A stretch of DNA of 64,000 bases, from NCBI RefSeq assembly GCF_002938435.1, contig NZ_POQT01000001.1, forward strand, positions 1-64,000, in the 5' to 3' direction. The first letter of the stretch is position 1; each line of letters starts with the position of its first letter. The notes under the pieces were generated by a model. It was not told where the DNA came from. It did no database searches and worked only from the letters and a program-made list of their open reading frames with translations. This DNA is from Blastococcus saxobsidens. GTDB taxonomy: Bacteria; Actinomycetota; Actinomycetes; Mycobacteriales; Geodermatophilaceae. Below, piece after piece: positions 43,221 to 52,400 of this stretch. The position numbers and the translations under genes were made by a program.

Positions 43221-44501
43221 ATGACCCAGTCCCGCACCCGGGCGCCCGAGCCGGAATCCGCACCGGCCGCCGGGCCGAGCACGACGGCGTCGACGACCGC
43301 CGTGATCATCGGCTTCACCGTGCTGTGCCTGTCGTACATGCTCAACGCCATGGACCGGCAGGTCTTCTACCCGCTCCTGCCGCAGATCCGGGAGGACTTC
43401 GGGTTCTCCCTGGACCAGACCGGCCTGCTCGCCACCGGGTTCACCCTGGGCATCGCGCTCACCGGCGTGCCCGCCGGCTACCTGCTGGACCGGCTGTCCC
43501 GGAAGTGGATCATCGTCGTCAGCGTGGTCGTCTACTCGCTGGGCACGGTCGCCATCCCGCTGTCCGCCGGGTTCGGCGACATGTCCGTCTACCGCCTCGT
43601 CTCGGGTATCGGCGAGGGCGTCCAGGCGACGGCGATCTACGCCGTCATCGGCGCCTTCTTCTTCCACCGTCGTGCGCTGGCGGCAGGCTTCATCGGCGTC
43701 GCGTTCGGTCTCGGGGTCTTCCTCGGGCCGATCGTCGGTCAGTCCCTGGCCACCGCCTCCGACACCTGGCGCACGCCGTTCTACGTGTTCGGCGCCGCCG
43801 GGCTGGTCATGGCGCTGATCCTCGCGGTGGCCGTCCCCCGCGCGATGAGCGAGGCCGTCGCCGGCCGCTCCGGCACCGCCGACACCGCCTCCTACGCGCA
43901 CGTGCCCGCCAGCCCCTACAACCGCGGCACGCTGGGCCTGGGCATCGCCTCGGCCATTTCCGGCCTGGTCTTCTACGGCTTCCTGGGCCTCTACCCGACC
44001 TTCCTCCAGGAGCAGCTGGGCTTCCAGCCCCCGCAGGCCGCGCTCGCCGCGTCGCTCATCGGCTTCGGTGCCATGACGGCGCTGCCGGTCGGCTGGCTGG
44101 CCGACCGCTACGACCAGCGGATGCTGCTCGCGATCGGCTTCGTCGGGTCCTCCCTGACGGCGCTGCTGGCCTACCGGTTCGCCGAGGGCGCGGGTGCCCA
44201 GTACGTGCTGGCGTTCCTCATGGGCGCCTTCGCCAGCGGCTTCCTGTTCACCAACTGCACGACGGCGATGCAGCGGGCGGTGCGCCCCGAGCACGTGGGC
44301 CGCGGGGCCGGCCTGTTCATGCTCACCTACTACGTGGCCGCGGCCTTCTCCGGGCTGCTGTTCGCCCGCCTGGTCGGGAGCATGGGCTGGGACGGCGCCG
44401 GCCTGGTCCAGCTCACGCTGCTGCCCATCGTGGGCATCGCCGCGCTGTTCCTGGTCGACGCACGGCGGATGAACGTGCCGCCGCGGCTCGCCCGCACCTG
44501 A
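43221..44501 (+). CDS. MFS transporter
   Basis: A major facilitator protein (426 aa) with 12 expected helices. The A-loop is GYLLDRLSRKWIIVVS and the second-half loop is GWLADRYDQRMLLAIG. The start NAMDRQVFYPLLPQIREDFGFSLDQTGLL resembles MFS carriers of organic acids and sugars (ACS/AAHS-like groups). ATG at 43221 with AGGAG. No regulator gene is adjacent; operator palindromes lie upstream. The substrate is unknown. Confidence 0.88.
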   Translation: MTQSRTRAPEPESAPAAGPSTTASTTAVIIGFTVLCLSYMLNAMDRQVFYPLLPQIREDFGFSLDQTGLLATGFTLGIALTGVPAGYLLDRLSRKWIIVVSVVVYSLGTVAIPLSAGFGDMSVYRLVSGIGEGVQATAIYAVIGAFFFHRRALAAGFIGVAFGLGVFLGPIVGQSLATASDTWRTPFYVFGAAGLVMALILAVAVPRAMSEAVAGRSGTADTASYAHVPASPYNRGTLGLGIASAISGLVFYGFLGLYPTFLQEQLGFQPPQAALAASLIGFGAMTALPVGWLADRYDQRMLLAIGFVGSSLTALLAYRFAEGAGAQYVLAFLMGAFASGFLFTNCTTAMQRAVRPEHVGRGAGLFMLTYYVAAAFSGLLFARLVGSMGWDGAGLVQLTLLPIVGIAALFLVDARRMNVPPRLART

Positions 44502-44510
44502 TCCACCACC

Positions 44511-44547
44511 ACCGGCACGGCGTCCCCCGGGCGCCGTGCCGGTGGGC
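44511..44547 (+). terminator. Hairpin terminator after the MFS gene
   Basis: CCACCGGCACGGCG and CGCCGTGCCGGTGG form a perfect 14-bp stem with a 9-base loop, 10 bases after the stop. Confidence 0.75.
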
Positions 44548-44565
44548 GTTCCGGGGCCGGAACGA

Positions 44566-44596
44566 CTCAGGGGCCGCCGAATCGGCGGCCCCTGAG
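44566..44596 (-). terminator. Hairpin terminator after tRNA-Pro
   Basis: CTCAGGGGCCGCCG and CGGCGGCCCCTGAG form a perfect 14-bp stem with a 3-base loop, 6 bases downstream of the tRNA on the minus strand. Confidence 0.75.
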
Positions 44597-44602
44597 CTGT
44601 TG

Positions 44603-44676
44603 TCGGGGTGACAGGATTTGAACCTGCGGCCTCGTCGTCCCGAACGACGCGCGCTACCAAGCTGCGCCACACCCCG
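44603..44676 (-). tRNA. tRNA-Pro (CGG anticodon)
   Basis: A 74-base cloverleaf on the minus strand. Acceptor arms CGGGGTG and CACCCCG, D stem GCGC/GCGC, anticodon stem CGTCG/CGACG with loop TTCGGGA (anticodon CGG, reading CCG), T arm GCAGG-TTCAAAT-CCTGT with one G.U. Discriminator base A. CCA is not encoded. CCG is expected to be a frequent codon in this GC-rich genome. Confidence 0.95.
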
Positions 44677-44756
44677 AGGTGCGCAGGAGGAGTCTAGCGC
44701 TCCCCTTCCACCGGGTCGGCGCCGGGTCGGGGCTCCTTCCCCTGGGCCGCCCTTCC

Positions 44757-45668
44757 TCAGGCCGGGCGCGCCGTGAGGGTCAGCAGCGTCGCCTCCGGCG
44801 GGCAGGCGAAGCGCACCGGCGCGTACGGGCTGGTGCCCAGGCCGGCCGAGATGTGCAGCCACGTGCCGGCCGGGCGCGCCGGCCCCGGCGGGGCCCAGCG
44901 GTGCAGCCAGCGCACCCGGGCGCGGTCGATGCCGCAGTTGGTGACCAGCGCGCCGTAGAAGGGCACCCGCAGCTGCCCGCCGTGGGTGTGCCCGCACAGC
45001 AGCAGGTCGTGGCCGTCGGCGGCGAAGTGGTCGAGCACCCGCGGCTCGGGGGAGTGGGCCAGGCCGATGCGCAGGTCGGCGGAGCGGTCGGCCACGCCTG
45101 CCACCAGGTCGTACCGGTCCCGTTCGAGGTGCGAGTCGTCGACGCCGGCGAAGGAGATCCGCCGGCCGCCCACCTCCAGCTCGCCGCGGGCGTTGGTCAG
45201 GTCCAGCCAGCCGCGCTCGCGCATGCCGTCGCGCAGGTCGCGCCAGGGCAGCTCGTCGCCGTGCACCCGCTTGTGGTCGCGCTTGAAGTACTTGAGCGGG
45301 TTCTTCGGCCGCGGGGCGTAGTAGTCGTTGCTGGCCAGCACGAAGGCGCCGGGACGGTCCATCAGCGGGTCGAGGGCGCGCAGGGTCCCCGGCACGGCGT
45401 CGTGCCCGGCCAGGTTGTCGCCGGTGTTGATCACCAGGTCCGGCTCGAGCGCCGCGAGCCCGGCCACCCACTCCTGCTTCGAGCGCTGACCGGCGGTCAT
45501 GTGCAGGTCGGAGATGTGCAGGACGGTCAGCGGCGCGGAGCCCGGGTCCAGCACCGGCAGCTCGAAGCGGCGCAGCGTCCAGCGCGTGCGCTCGTACAGG
45601 CTCGCGTAGGCGGTCACCGCCGCGCCCGAGGCGACGGCGGCGGTGGGGACGGCGGTGTACCAGCGCAC
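44757..45668 (-). CDS. Metallophosphoesterase
   Basis: A calcineurin-like phosphoesterase of 303 aa with an N-terminal hydrophobic segment (residues about 1-22) that may anchor it. Metal motifs: ISDLHMTAG (D-x-H), INTGDNLAG (GD), SNDYY in place of GNHD, and CGHTHGGQ. Arrangement near ponA2 and the ArsA-like genes is the same as M. tuberculosis Rv3683. The GTG at 45668 is 6 bases after a TAGGCT box on this strand. Substrate unknown. Confidence 0.89.
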   Translation of the reverse strand: MRWYTAVPTAAVASGAAVTAYASLYERTRWTLRRFELPVLDPGSAPLTVLHISDLHMTAGQRSKQEWVAGLAALEPDLVINTGDNLAGHDAVPGTLRALDPLMDRPGAFVLASNDYYAPRPKNPLKYFKRDHKRVHGDELPWRDLRDGMRERGWLDLTNARGELEVGGRRISFAGVDDSHLERDRYDLVAGVADRSADLRIGLAHSPEPRVLDHFAADGHDLLLCGHTHGGQLRVPFYGALVTNCGIDRARVRWLHRWAPPGPARPAGTWLHISAGLGTSPYAPVRFACPPEATLLTLTARPA

Positions 45669-45674
45669 CCGGAG

Positions 45675-45680
45675 AGCCTA
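45675..45680 (-). promoter_or_regulatory. -10 box (TAGGCT) for the metallophosphoesterase gene, probably leaderless
   Basis: TAGGCT on the minus strand, 6 bases before the GTG at 45668. Confidence 0.4.
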
Positions 45681-45707
45681 CGGGCGCGTGCCGGAAAGGT
45701 GTCGTGT

Positions 45708-45713
45708 CACGCT
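45708..45713 (+). promoter_or_regulatory. Candidate -10 box (CACGCT) for the GatB/YqeY gene
   Basis: CACGCT lies 7 bases before the GTG at 45721, with no Shine-Dalgarno. First T of TANNNT is replaced by C, so the call is weaker than others here. Confidence 0.28.
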
Positions 45714-45720
45714 GGACCTC

Positions 45721-46173
45721 GTGTCCGACCTCAAGGAACAGCTGCGCGCCGACCTGACCACCGCCATGAAGGCCCGCGACGAGCTGCGCACCGCCACGCT
45801 GCGCATGGTGCTCGCCGCGGTCAGCGCCGAGGAGGTGTCGGGCAAGGAGGCCCGGGAGCTCTCCGACGACGAGGTGCAGGCCGTGCTCCGTCGGGAGGCG
45901 AAGAAGCGGCGCGAGGCCGCCGACGCGTTCGGCTCCGCGGGCAGGGCCGAGCAGGCCGCCCGCGAGCAGGCCGAGGGCGAGGTGCTGGCCGCCTATCTGC
46001 CGGCCCAGCTCGAGGACGCCGACCTGGCGGCCATCGTCGCCGACGTCATCACGCGGACCGGCGCCTCGGGCATGAAGGACATGGGCAAGGTCATGGGCGC
46101 GGCCAACGGCGTCGTCGCCGGGCGGGCCGAGGGCTCGCGGGTGGCCGCCGAGGTGCGTCGCCAGCTCGGCTGA
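45721..46173 (+). CDS. GatB/YqeY domain protein
   Basis: A small helical protein (150 aa) of the YqeY family, related to the tail domain of GatB in the tRNA amidotransferase. Visible family features: KARDELRTATLRMVLAA near the start and the C-terminal GASGMKDMGKVMG, close to the conserved GxxxxxDMGKVM segment. Divergent from the metallophosphoesterase gene; convergent with the PBP gene. Its role is not established; a link to tRNA-dependent processes has been suggested for the family. Confidence 0.92.
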   Translation: MSDLKEQLRADLTTAMKARDELRTATLRMVLAAVSAEEVSGKEARELSDDEVQAVLRREAKKRREAADAFGSAGRAEQAAREQAEGEVLAAYLPAQLEDADLAAIVADVITRTGASGMKDMGKVMGAANGVVAGRAEGSRVAAEVRRQLG

Positions 46174-46181
46174 GCTGCACC

Positions 46182-46213
46182 GGACCGGCGTCGCCGGCCG
46201 GCGACGCCGGTCC
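46182..46213. terminator. Bidirectional hairpin terminator between the YqeY and PBP genes
   Basis: GGACCGGCGTCGCC and GGCGACGCCGGTCC form a perfect 14-bp stem with loop GGCC, followed by TT on the plus strand. Confidence 0.8.
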
Positions 46214-46214
46214 T

Positions 46215-48473
46215 TCAGGCCCCGGCCGGCCCAGCGGCCCCGGTGTCGGTCCCGTCCGGCCCTGTGGCGGTGGGCGGCTCGCCGCCCTCTTCACCCGCGG
46301 GCGGGACGATCGGTGTCTGGTCTGGCACCGGCTCAGGTGCCGGAGCCGGAGCCGGAGCCGGGGCGGGTGCGGGTGCCGGGGCAGGGGAGGGTGTCGGCCG
46401 CGGAGCGGGGCGGCCGCCGTTCAGCAGTTTCTGGTCGGCCGGCGGGAACGGGGAGGTCTCCTTGTCGGCCAGGAACGGCGCCATCGCGTTGCGCCAGATC
46501 GTCGCGGGCATGTTGCCGCCGAACCCGCCGACGTCTTGCTTCTCCTTGGGGTTGAACACCATCACGCTGGCCGCGTACTCGGGCATGTAGCCCACGAAGG
46601 CGACCGAGTCCCGGCCCTGCGACGTCCCGGTCTTGCCGGCGATCTCGCGACCGGGGATGGCGGCCCGGGTGCCGGTGCCCGCCGGGGTGGAGACGTCCCC
46701 CACCAGGATCTGGCTGAGCGTGTTGGCGATGGCCGGGGAGACGGCCTCCGTGCAGTTGTCCTCGATCACCAGGGGCTGCCCGTCCGCGCCGGTGGCCGGC
46801 GCCCCCGTCCGGTCGAGCACCTCGAGCACCGGGAGGGGGGTGCAGCGGGTGCCCTCGGCGCCGAGCGTGGCGTAGGCGTTCGCCAGGTCCAGCGGGCTGG
46901 TGGCCTCGGCGCCGAGCGTGAAGGAGCCGAAATTGCCCTCGACGATCTCGTCCGCCGAGTTCTGGGTGGGCTGGTCGTAGGTCATGCCCAGGCGCTCGGA
47001 CATGCGGACCGGGCCCTCCACGCTGCCCAGCCGGTCCTCCAGCGCCAGGAAGTAGGTGTTCGACGAGCGGATGAGCGCGCCGACCATGTCCAGCGTGTCG
47101 GGGTAGTTGCCGACGTTCTCGACGCAGTACATGCCGCGCTCGTTGGTGCCGTTGCGGTCCTCGGCGCCGCAGGCGGGACCCCGGTACACCCGCGAGGTGT
47201 ACCGGTTGCCGGGGGTGGTGATCGTGGTCCCGGCGCCGATGTCCGCCTCGAGCGCGGCCGCCGCGGTGAAGACCTTGTAGGTCGAGCCCGCGCCCTTGCT
47301 GGCCACGGTGTTGAGGACGACGGACTCGCAGTCGGGGTCGGAGCACCCGTACCGGCGGTTCACGCTCATCGCCAGCACGTGCCCGGTGCCCGGCTCGATG
47401 GCGGTGAACATACCGGCGAGGCGGTCGCCCATCGCGAGGGTGTCGAGGACCGCCTGGTCGCCGTGCGCCTGCAGGTCGGGGCGCAGCGTCGTCCGGATGG
47501 TGTAGCCGCCGCGCTCGAGCTCGGCCTGGGAGACCCCCAGCGTGCCGGTGACGTGCTGCAGCGCGAAGGCGCAGAAGAAGCCGCCGATCGTGGCGTCGAT
47601 GCAGCCGTTCGGCGGGTTCAGCCCCGGCGCCACCTGCACCGGCTGGGCGGAGATCTCGGTGAACTCCTGCTCGGAGATGTGCTCGAGGTCGAACATCCGC
47701 TGCAGCACCTGGTTGCGGCGGATCTGCGCGTTCTCCGGGTTGTTGATCGGCTCGTCGTAGAACGGGCTCTGGACCAGCCCGGCGAGCATCGCGGCCTGCG
47801 GCAGCGTGAGGTCGGCCGCGTTCACGCTGAAATAGCGCTGGGCCGCGGCCTGGATGCCGTACGCGCCCTGGCCGAAGTAGACGAGGTTCAGATAGCGGGT
47901 GAGGATCTCGTCCTTCTCGTACCTCTCCTCCAGCGCCATCGCCAGGCGGGCCTCGCGCAGCTTGCGGGCCACGCCCGCGACGCCGTCCTGCTCGACCGCG
48001 GCGTCGCGCTCGGCCTGGGTGTCGGCCGTCTCCAGCAGCGTCTGCTTCACCAGCTGCTGGGTGATCGTGGAGCCGCCCTCGCGGACCTGGCCCGCCGCGA
48101 GGTTCGTCAGCAGCGCCCGCATCGTGCCCTGCACGTCCAGGCCGTTGTGGTCGTAGAAGCGGGAGTCCTCGATGTCGACGAGAGCCTGCTTCATGACGTC
48201 GGCGATCTGGTCGGAGGGGACCGGCGTCCGGTTCTGCTCGTAGATGTTGGTGATCAGCGAGCCGTCGGCCGCCAGCACCCGGGTGGCGCCGGCCGGCGAC
48301 TCGTCGGTGAGCTCCACCGGAAGGGCGTCCAGCAGGGTCGCGGAGTTCCTGGCGATCAGCCCCGTGCCGCCGATCCAGGGCAGCATGAGGCCGGCCACGA
48401 GCGCGCCTGCGACGACGATGGTCGCGGCGAGCTTGGCGAGCAGACGGGTCCGGATGCGCGCGTTCTCCGACAT
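46215..48473 (-). CDS. Class A penicillin-binding protein (PonA2-like)
   Basis: A bifunctional peptidoglycan synthase of 752 aa. One N-terminal membrane helix (about residues 14-36), a glycosyltransferase domain at about 70-260 (EDSRFYDHNGLDVQGTMRA, EGGSTITQQLVKQ, NLVYFGQGAYGIQ) and a transpeptidase domain with the active-site STYK, SSN and KTGTS motifs. The C-terminus is a Pro/Ala-rich tail with repeated PAPA units. Gene order matches M. tuberculosis ponA2 (Rv3682), though no PASTA domain is seen. The ATG at 48473 follows TACGCT by 7 bases. Confidence 0.93.
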   Translation of the reverse strand: MSENARIRTRLLAKLAATIVVAGALVAGLMLPWIGGTGLIARNSATLLDALPVELTDESPAGATRVLAADGSLITNIYEQNRTPVPSDQIADVMKQALVDIEDSRFYDHNGLDVQGTMRALLTNLAAGQVREGGSTITQQLVKQTLLETADTQAERDAAVEQDGVAGVARKLREARLAMALEERYEKDEILTRYLNLVYFGQGAYGIQAAAQRYFSVNAADLTLPQAAMLAGLVQSPFYDEPINNPENAQIRRNQVLQRMFDLEHISEQEFTEISAQPVQVAPGLNPPNGCIDATIGGFFCAFALQHVTGTLGVSQAELERGGYTIRTTLRPDLQAHGDQAVLDTLAMGDRLAGMFTAIEPGTGHVLAMSVNRRYGCSDPDCESVVLNTVASKGAGSTYKVFTAAAALEADIGAGTTITTPGNRYTSRVYRGPACGAEDRNGTNERGMYCVENVGNYPDTLDMVGALIRSSNTYFLALEDRLGSVEGPVRMSERLGMTYDQPTQNSADEIVEGNFGSFTLGAEATSPLDLANAYATLGAEGTRCTPLPVLEVLDRTGAPATGADGQPLVIEDNCTEAVSPAIANTLSQILVGDVSTPAGTGTRAAIPGREIAGKTGTSQGRDSVAFVGYMPEYAASVMVFNPKEKQDVGGFGGNMPATIWRNAMAPFLADKETSPFPPADQKLLNGGRPAPRPTPSPAPAPAPAPAPAPAPAPEPVPDQTPIVPPAGEEGGEPPTATGPDGTDTGAAGPAGA

Positions 48474-48480
48474 CGCGGTC

Positions 48481-48486
48481 AGCGTA
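48481..48486 (-). promoter_or_regulatory. -10 box (TACGCT) for the PBP gene, probably leaderless
   Basis: TACGCT on the minus strand, 7 bases before the ATG at 48473. Confidence 0.42.
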
Positions 48487-48513
48487 CGACGTCCGGAGCG
48501 CCGGACGGCCGGG

Positions 48514-49728
48514 TCAGCCGCGGCGCGCGGGCAGGACGCGCGTGCGCGGGGTCCCGGTCGGCGTGTCGGCGTCCGGCCCGGTCAGCGCCTCGGCCATCAC
48601 CCGCAGTCCGTCGAGGTCGTGGACGTCGCCCGCGGCGGCGGGGACGGTGCGGACGGCGACGTCGGGATGGGCGCTGGTGAACCGGTCGGCCAGGTGCTGC
48701 TCGCGGGCGGCGAGCTGCATCCGCCCGGCGTGCACGCGCAGCGCCGCGGCGGCGAGTGCGGCGGACGGCCCGCCGCCGTCGGCGACGCCCTCCGCCGCGC
48801 CCTCGGCCCGGGTGGCCGACAGCGCCGTCGTCGCAGGGGGGTGGGTGCGGTTGACGACCAGCCCGGCCAGCGGCATGCCCTCCGCCGACAGCCGGTCGAC
48901 GAAGTAGGAGGCCTCCCGCAGCGCGTCCGGCTCGGGGGCGGCGACCACCACGAACCAGGTGCCCGGACGGCGGAGGAGTTCGTAGGTGGCGGTCGCCCGC
49001 TCACGGAAGCCGCCGAACATCGTGTCCAGGGCGGCCACGAAGGCGGAGATGTCGCGCAGCAGCTGGCCGCCGAGGATCTTGCTCACGATCCGGCTGAACA
49101 GCAGGAAACCGGCGCTGGCGAACTTGAAGCCCGCCCGGCTCGGCGCCATGAGAAGCCGGATCATCGTGCCGTCGAGGAAGCGGCTCATCCGGTTCGGGGC
49201 GTCCAGGAAGTCCAGCGCCGACCGGGACGGAGGCGTGTCCACGATGATCAGGTCCCAGTTGTCGCTGGCCCGCAGCTGCCCCAGCTTCTCCATCGCCATG
49301 TACTCCTGCGTCCCGGAGAACGACGAGGAGAGCGCCTGGTAGAAGGGGTTCTCCAGGATCGCCTGCGCCCGCTCGGGCGTGGAGTGCGCGGACACGATGT
49401 CGTCGAACGTCCGCTTCATGTCCAGCATCATCGCGTGCAGTTCGCCCGGTGCCCCCGGGACGTCCACCCGCCGTGGCTCGTTGTCCAGCTCCACCAGACC
49501 GAGGCTCTGCGCCAGCCGACGGGCGGGGTCGATGGTGAGGACGACGACGGTGCGCCCGGCCTCGGCGGCGGCCAGCGCCAGCGCCGCGGAGCTGGTCGTC
49601 TTGCCGACGCCGCCGGCGCCGCAGCACACCACGATCCGGGTGGCAGGGTCGGCGATCAGCGCGCCCAGGTCCATGGGGGGCGCCTGCCGCCGGCTCGCCG
49701 CGGGTGCCTCCTCCTGCCGAGCGCTCAC
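48514..49728 (-). CDS. ArsA/Get3-like ATPase (second of pair)
   Basis: A P-loop ATPase of the anion-transporting/Get3 class (404 aa). The Walker A-type deviant P-loop is [16 protein letters not shown], switch parts are [14 protein letters not shown] and [18 protein letters not shown]. It matches M. tuberculosis Rv3680, which with Rv3679 is involved in glycerol and nitric-oxide resistance. GTG at 49728 lies in the stop of its partner (GTGA). The two probably form a heterodimer. Unlike arsenic pumps, no ArsB-like partner is nearby. Confidence 0.9.
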   Translation of the reverse strand: MSARQEEAPAASRRQAPPMDLGALIADPATRIVVCCGAGGVGKTTSSAALALAAAEAGRTVVVLTIDPARRLAQSLGLVELDNEPRRVDVPGAPGELHAMMLDMKRTFDDIVSAHSTPERAQAILENPFYQALSSSFSGTQEYMAMEKLGQLRASDNWDLIIVDTPPSRSALDFLDAPNRMSRFLDGTMIRLLMAPSRAGFKFASAGFLLFSRIVSKILGGQLLRDISAFVAALDTMFGGFRERATATYELLRRPGTWFVVVAAPEPDALREASYFVDRLSAEGMPLAGLVVNRTHPPATTALSATRAEGAAEGVADGGGPSAALAAAALRVHAGRMQLAAREQHLADRFTSAHPDVAVRTVPAAAGDVHDLDGLRVMAEALTGPDADTPTGTPRTRVLPARRG

Positions 49729-50720
49729 GCGGCGACCTCGGCGGCGTCCAGGTGCTCCTCGAGCCGCCCGGCCAGCTCGAACAGGCAGCCCAGGTCCACC
49801 GGTCCCGGGAGCAGCGGCAGCTCGACGGTCGGCCGGCCCAGCGCGTCCACCTCCGCGCGCAGCGCGTCCTGCGCCGCCCAGCGGCGGGCGTGCTCCACCA
49901 CCTCGGCGGCCAGCGCGTCGGCGAGCTCGGCGCCGCCGGGGAGCTGCGCCCCGGCCAGCGCCGGCGTGAGGTCGGCGCCGGTCAGCTCGCCGGCGGCGGC
50001 ACGGGCGAGGTCCTCGTCCGGCAGCACCGGCTCGGCGGCCATGTTGACGACGACGGAACCGATGGGCAGCCCGGCCGCGGTCAGCTCGGCGATCGCGTCG
50101 GCGGTCTCCTGCACCGGCATGTCCTCCAGGATCGTCACCAGGTGCACCGCCGTCTGCGGCGACCGGAGCACGGCCATGACGCCGTCGCTCTGCGTCTTGA
50201 TGGGCCCGGAGCGCGCCAGCTGCGACATCTCGCCGGTGACGCCCAGGAAGCGGGTGATCCGCCCGGTGGGCGGGGCGTCGACGACGACCGCGTCGTACAC
50301 CTGGCGGCCGTCGTGCCGGCGGGTGACGGCCTCCTTGATCTTGCCGGTGATCAGCACGTCGCGCAGCCCTGGCGCGATGGCCGTGGCGAAGTCGATCGCG
50401 CCCATCTTCCGCAGCGCCCGACCGGCCCGCCGGAGGTTGTAGAACATGTCGAGGTAGTCCAGCAGGGCCTCCTCGACGTCGATGGCCAGCGCCTTCACCT
50501 CGCCGCCCCCGCGGGCGACGGCGACCCGGCGCTCCTCGTAGGGCAGCGGCGGGGTGTCGAAGAGCTGGGCGATGCCCTGGCGGCCCTCGGTCTCCACCAG
50601 CAGGACCGAGCGGCCGTCGGCGGCCAGGGCGAGCGCCAGCGCGGCCGCGACGGTGGTCTTGCCGGTCCCTCCCTTGCCGGTGACCACGTGCAGACGTGCG
50701 GAGGAGGGATCGGAGGTCAC
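49725..50720 (-). CDS. ArsA/Get3-like ATPase (first of pair)
   Basis: The partner ATPase (331 aa) with the P-loop [31 protein letters not shown] and [15 protein letters not shown]. It corresponds to M. tuberculosis Rv3679. The Asp of the switch-I DTD/DPA-like segment is replaced by Glu (VETEG), as in its orthologs. GTG at 50720 is preferred; longer starts run into repeat copy C. Confidence 0.9.
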   Translation of the reverse strand: MTSDPSSARLHVVTGKGGTGKTTVAAALALALAADGRSVLLVETEGRQGIAQLFDTPPLPYEERRVAVARGGGEVKALAIDVEEALLDYLDMFYNLRRAGRALRKMGAIDFATAIAPGLRDVLITGKIKEAVTRRHDGRQVYDAVVVDAPPTGRITRFLGVTGEMSQLARSGPIKTQSDGVMAVLRSPQTAVHLVTILEDMPVQETADAIAELTAAGLPIGSVVVNMAAEPVLPDEDLARAAAGELTGADLTPALAGAQLPGGAELADALAAEVVEHARRWAAQDALRAEVDALGRPTVELPLLPGPVDLGCLFELAGRLEEHLDAAEVAA

Positions 50721-50735
50721 CGCACCAGCGTAGAA

Positions 50736-50809
50736 GAAGGACCCCGTGCCCCCCACCGCTCGCAAGCTCGGTCCGGGTCCCTGAAGGGTGGCCGTTCCAG
50801 CACGTCACC
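50736..50809 (+). repeat. Dispersed GAAGGACC repeat, copy C
   Basis: Located in the gap between divergent genes, 15 bases upstream of the ArsA-like start. It shares with copy E the 3' flank GGCCGTTCCAGCACGTCACC. Its stems are weaker (GGACCC with GGGT plus CC). Confidence 0.7.
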
Positions 50810-50841
50810 ACGGGGCCGCCCGCTCAGGTCACCTGCTGCAG

Positions 50842-50847
50842 TAGCGT
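50842..50847 (+). promoter_or_regulatory. -10 box (TAGCGT) for the DUF4177 gene, probably leaderless
   Basis: TAGCGT fits TANNNT and lies 7 bases before the ATG at 50855. Confidence 0.42.
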
Positions 50848-50854
50848 CGCGTCC

Positions 50855-51025
50855 ATGAGCGACACGGCCCGCCAGAAGTGGGAATACGCGACCATCCCCC
50901 TGTTGGTGCACAACACCAAGGCGATCCTGGACTCCTGGGGTGTCGACGGGTGGGAGCTGGTGACCGTGCTCCCGGGCCCGGGCGGCGCCGACCAGCTGGT
51001 GGCCTACCTCAAGCGCCCGGCATGA
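50855..51025 (+). CDS. DUF4177 family small protein
   Basis: A 56-residue protein with the family pattern QKWEYATIPLLVHN...ILDSWGVDGWELVTVLPG...LVAYLKRP. The function is unknown. Orthologs sit at the same place in M. tuberculosis (Rv3678A). It overlaps the RidA-like gene by four bases. Confidence 0.85.
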   Translation: MSDTARQKWEYATIPLLVHNTKAILDSWGVDGWELVTVLPGPGGADQLVAYLKRPA

Positions 51026-51513
51026 CCGGCCCCGCGTCGCCGGCCGGCGCCCCCGCGCCGAGCTGGCACGCCCGGCTGGCCGAGCTCGGCATCCGGCTGC
51101 CGCCGGTCGCGGCCCCGGTGGCCTCCTACGTCCCGGCGATCCGCACCGGCTCGCTGGTGTTCACCTCCGGCCAGCTGCCCTTCGTCGACGGCGGTCTGCG
51201 CCGCACCGGCAAGGTCGGCGGCTCGGTCGACGTCGAGGCCGCCGCCGCCGACGCCAAGCTCTGCGCCCTGAACGCGCTGGCCGCGATCGACGACCTGGTC
51301 GGGCTCGACTCGGTCGCCCGGGTGGTCCGCGTCGTCGGCTACGTGGCCAGTGCCGAGGGGTTCACCGGGCAGCCGCGCGTGGTCAACGGCGCCAGCGAGC
51401 TGCTGGGCCGGATCTTCGGTGACGCCGGCACGCACGCCCGGAGCGCGGTCGGCGTCGCCGAGCTGCCGCTCGGTGCCCCGGTGGAGGTCGAGCTCACCGT
51501 CGAGCTGCGGTGA
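51022..51513 (+). CDS. RidA family protein (enamine/imine deaminase-like)
   Basis: A 163-residue RidA/YjgF-like protein. [13 protein letters not shown] and [25 protein letters not shown] are typical; [28 protein letters not shown] is the end motif with the conserved Arg in THARSAVGV. RidA members clear reactive enamines from PLP enzymes. It matches Rv3678c by position. ATG overlaps the previous stop (ATGA) and its stop overlaps the NUDIX gene (GTGA). Confidence 0.9.
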   Translation: MTGPASPAGAPAPSWHARLAELGIRLPPVAAPVASYVPAIRTGSLVFTSGQLPFVDGGLRRTGKVGGSVDVEAAAADAKLCALNALAAIDDLVGLDSVARVVRVVGYVASAEGFTGQPRVVNGASELLGRIFGDAGTHARSAVGVAELPLGAPVEVELTVELR

Positions 51514-52328
51514 CCTCCGAGGGCACCTCCGGCCGCCCGGCCGCCGAGCCGAAGCAGGCCGCGACCGTCCTGCTGCTGCGCGACGGCGCGGCCGGGCTCG
51601 AGGTCTACCTCCTGCGGCGGACCAGGGGCATGCCGTTCGCCGGGGGGATGACCGCCTATCCCGGCGGTGGGGTCGACCCGCGGGACGGGGAGACCGACCT
51701 CGGCTGGGCCGGGCCGGCCCCGGCGCAGTGGGCGACCGCCTTCGGCTGCGACGAGCGCACGGCCCGCGAACTGGTGTGTGCCGCGGTGCGCGAGACGTTC
51801 GAGGAGGCCGGTGTCCTGCTGGCCGGGCTGCCGGACGGCGCGGTCGTGCCCGACGTGTCGGGTGCCGACTGGGAGGAGCAGCGGCAGGCGCTGCTGTCCC
51901 GGGAGCTGTCCCTGGCCGAGCTGCTGGCCGACCGCGGGCTGCTGCTGCGGTCGGACCTGCTCCGCCCGTTCGCGCACTGGATCACCCCCCGGGTGGAACC
52001 GCGCCGCTACGACACCAAGTTCTTCGCCGCGGCGCTCCCGGTGGGGCAGGAGGCGCGCGACGTCTCCGGGGAGGCCGACGAGGCGGCCTGGCTCGCGCCG
52101 GCCTCCGCGCTGGCCGAGCTGGCCGCCGGTACGCGGCCGATGCTGCCGCCGACCTCGCACACGCTCACCCAGCTGCAGGCCTTCCCCGACGTCGCCGCGG
52201 CCCTCGCCGGCTCGCCACCCCAGCCGATGGAGCCGATCAGCCCGGTCTTCGAGGAGGCCCCGGACGGGAAGTGGGCGGTCCTGCCCGACGGCACCCGCAT
52301 CCGGCTGGCGGTACCGCTCCCGTCCTGA
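51510..52328 (+). CDS. NUDIX hydrolase-like protein
   Basis: A 272-residue NUDIX-fold protein. The Nudix box region is split by an insertion of about 30 residues between [12 protein letters not shown] and [13 protein letters not shown], which has the RExxEExG core. It is of the long acyl-CoA/ADP-sugar type seen in actinobacteria. Substrate unknown. In M. tuberculosis a metallo-beta-lactamase-fold gene occurs at this site; no such gene is seen here. Confidence 0.87.
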   Translation: MTSEGTSGRPAAEPKQAATVLLLRDGAAGLEVYLLRRTRGMPFAGGMTAYPGGGVDPRDGETDLGWAGPAPAQWATAFGCDERTARELVCAAVRETFEEAGVLLAGLPDGAVVPDVSGADWEEQRQALLSRELSLAELLADRGLLLRSDLLRPFAHWITPRVEPRRYDTKFFAAALPVGQEARDVSGEADEAAWLAPASALAELAAGTRPMLPPTSHTLTQLQAFPDVAAALAGSPPQPMEPISPVFEEAPDGKWAVLPDGTRIRLAVPLPS

Positions 52329-52344
52329 CGGGGCCGTTGCGCGG

Positions 52345-52380
52345 AGAAGGACCCCTCCCGGTGCCGGGAAGGGTCCTTCT
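52345..52380 (+). terminator. Bidirectional hairpin terminator between NUDIX and crp genes
   Basis: AGAAGGACCC with GGGTCCTTCT (10 bp), one mismatch, then TCCCG with CGGGA, ending in TTC. The 5' arm is the same GAAGGACCC that opens the dispersed repeat family, so it may be a minimal relative. Confidence 0.8.
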
Positions 52381-52400
52381 TCGCGCAGTGGCCGGCGAGG

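Noticed and set aside
44603-44676. tRNA-Pro as integration site of a mobile element
   Set aside because: No integrase gene, no duplicated tRNA end and no prophage genes are visible on either side.
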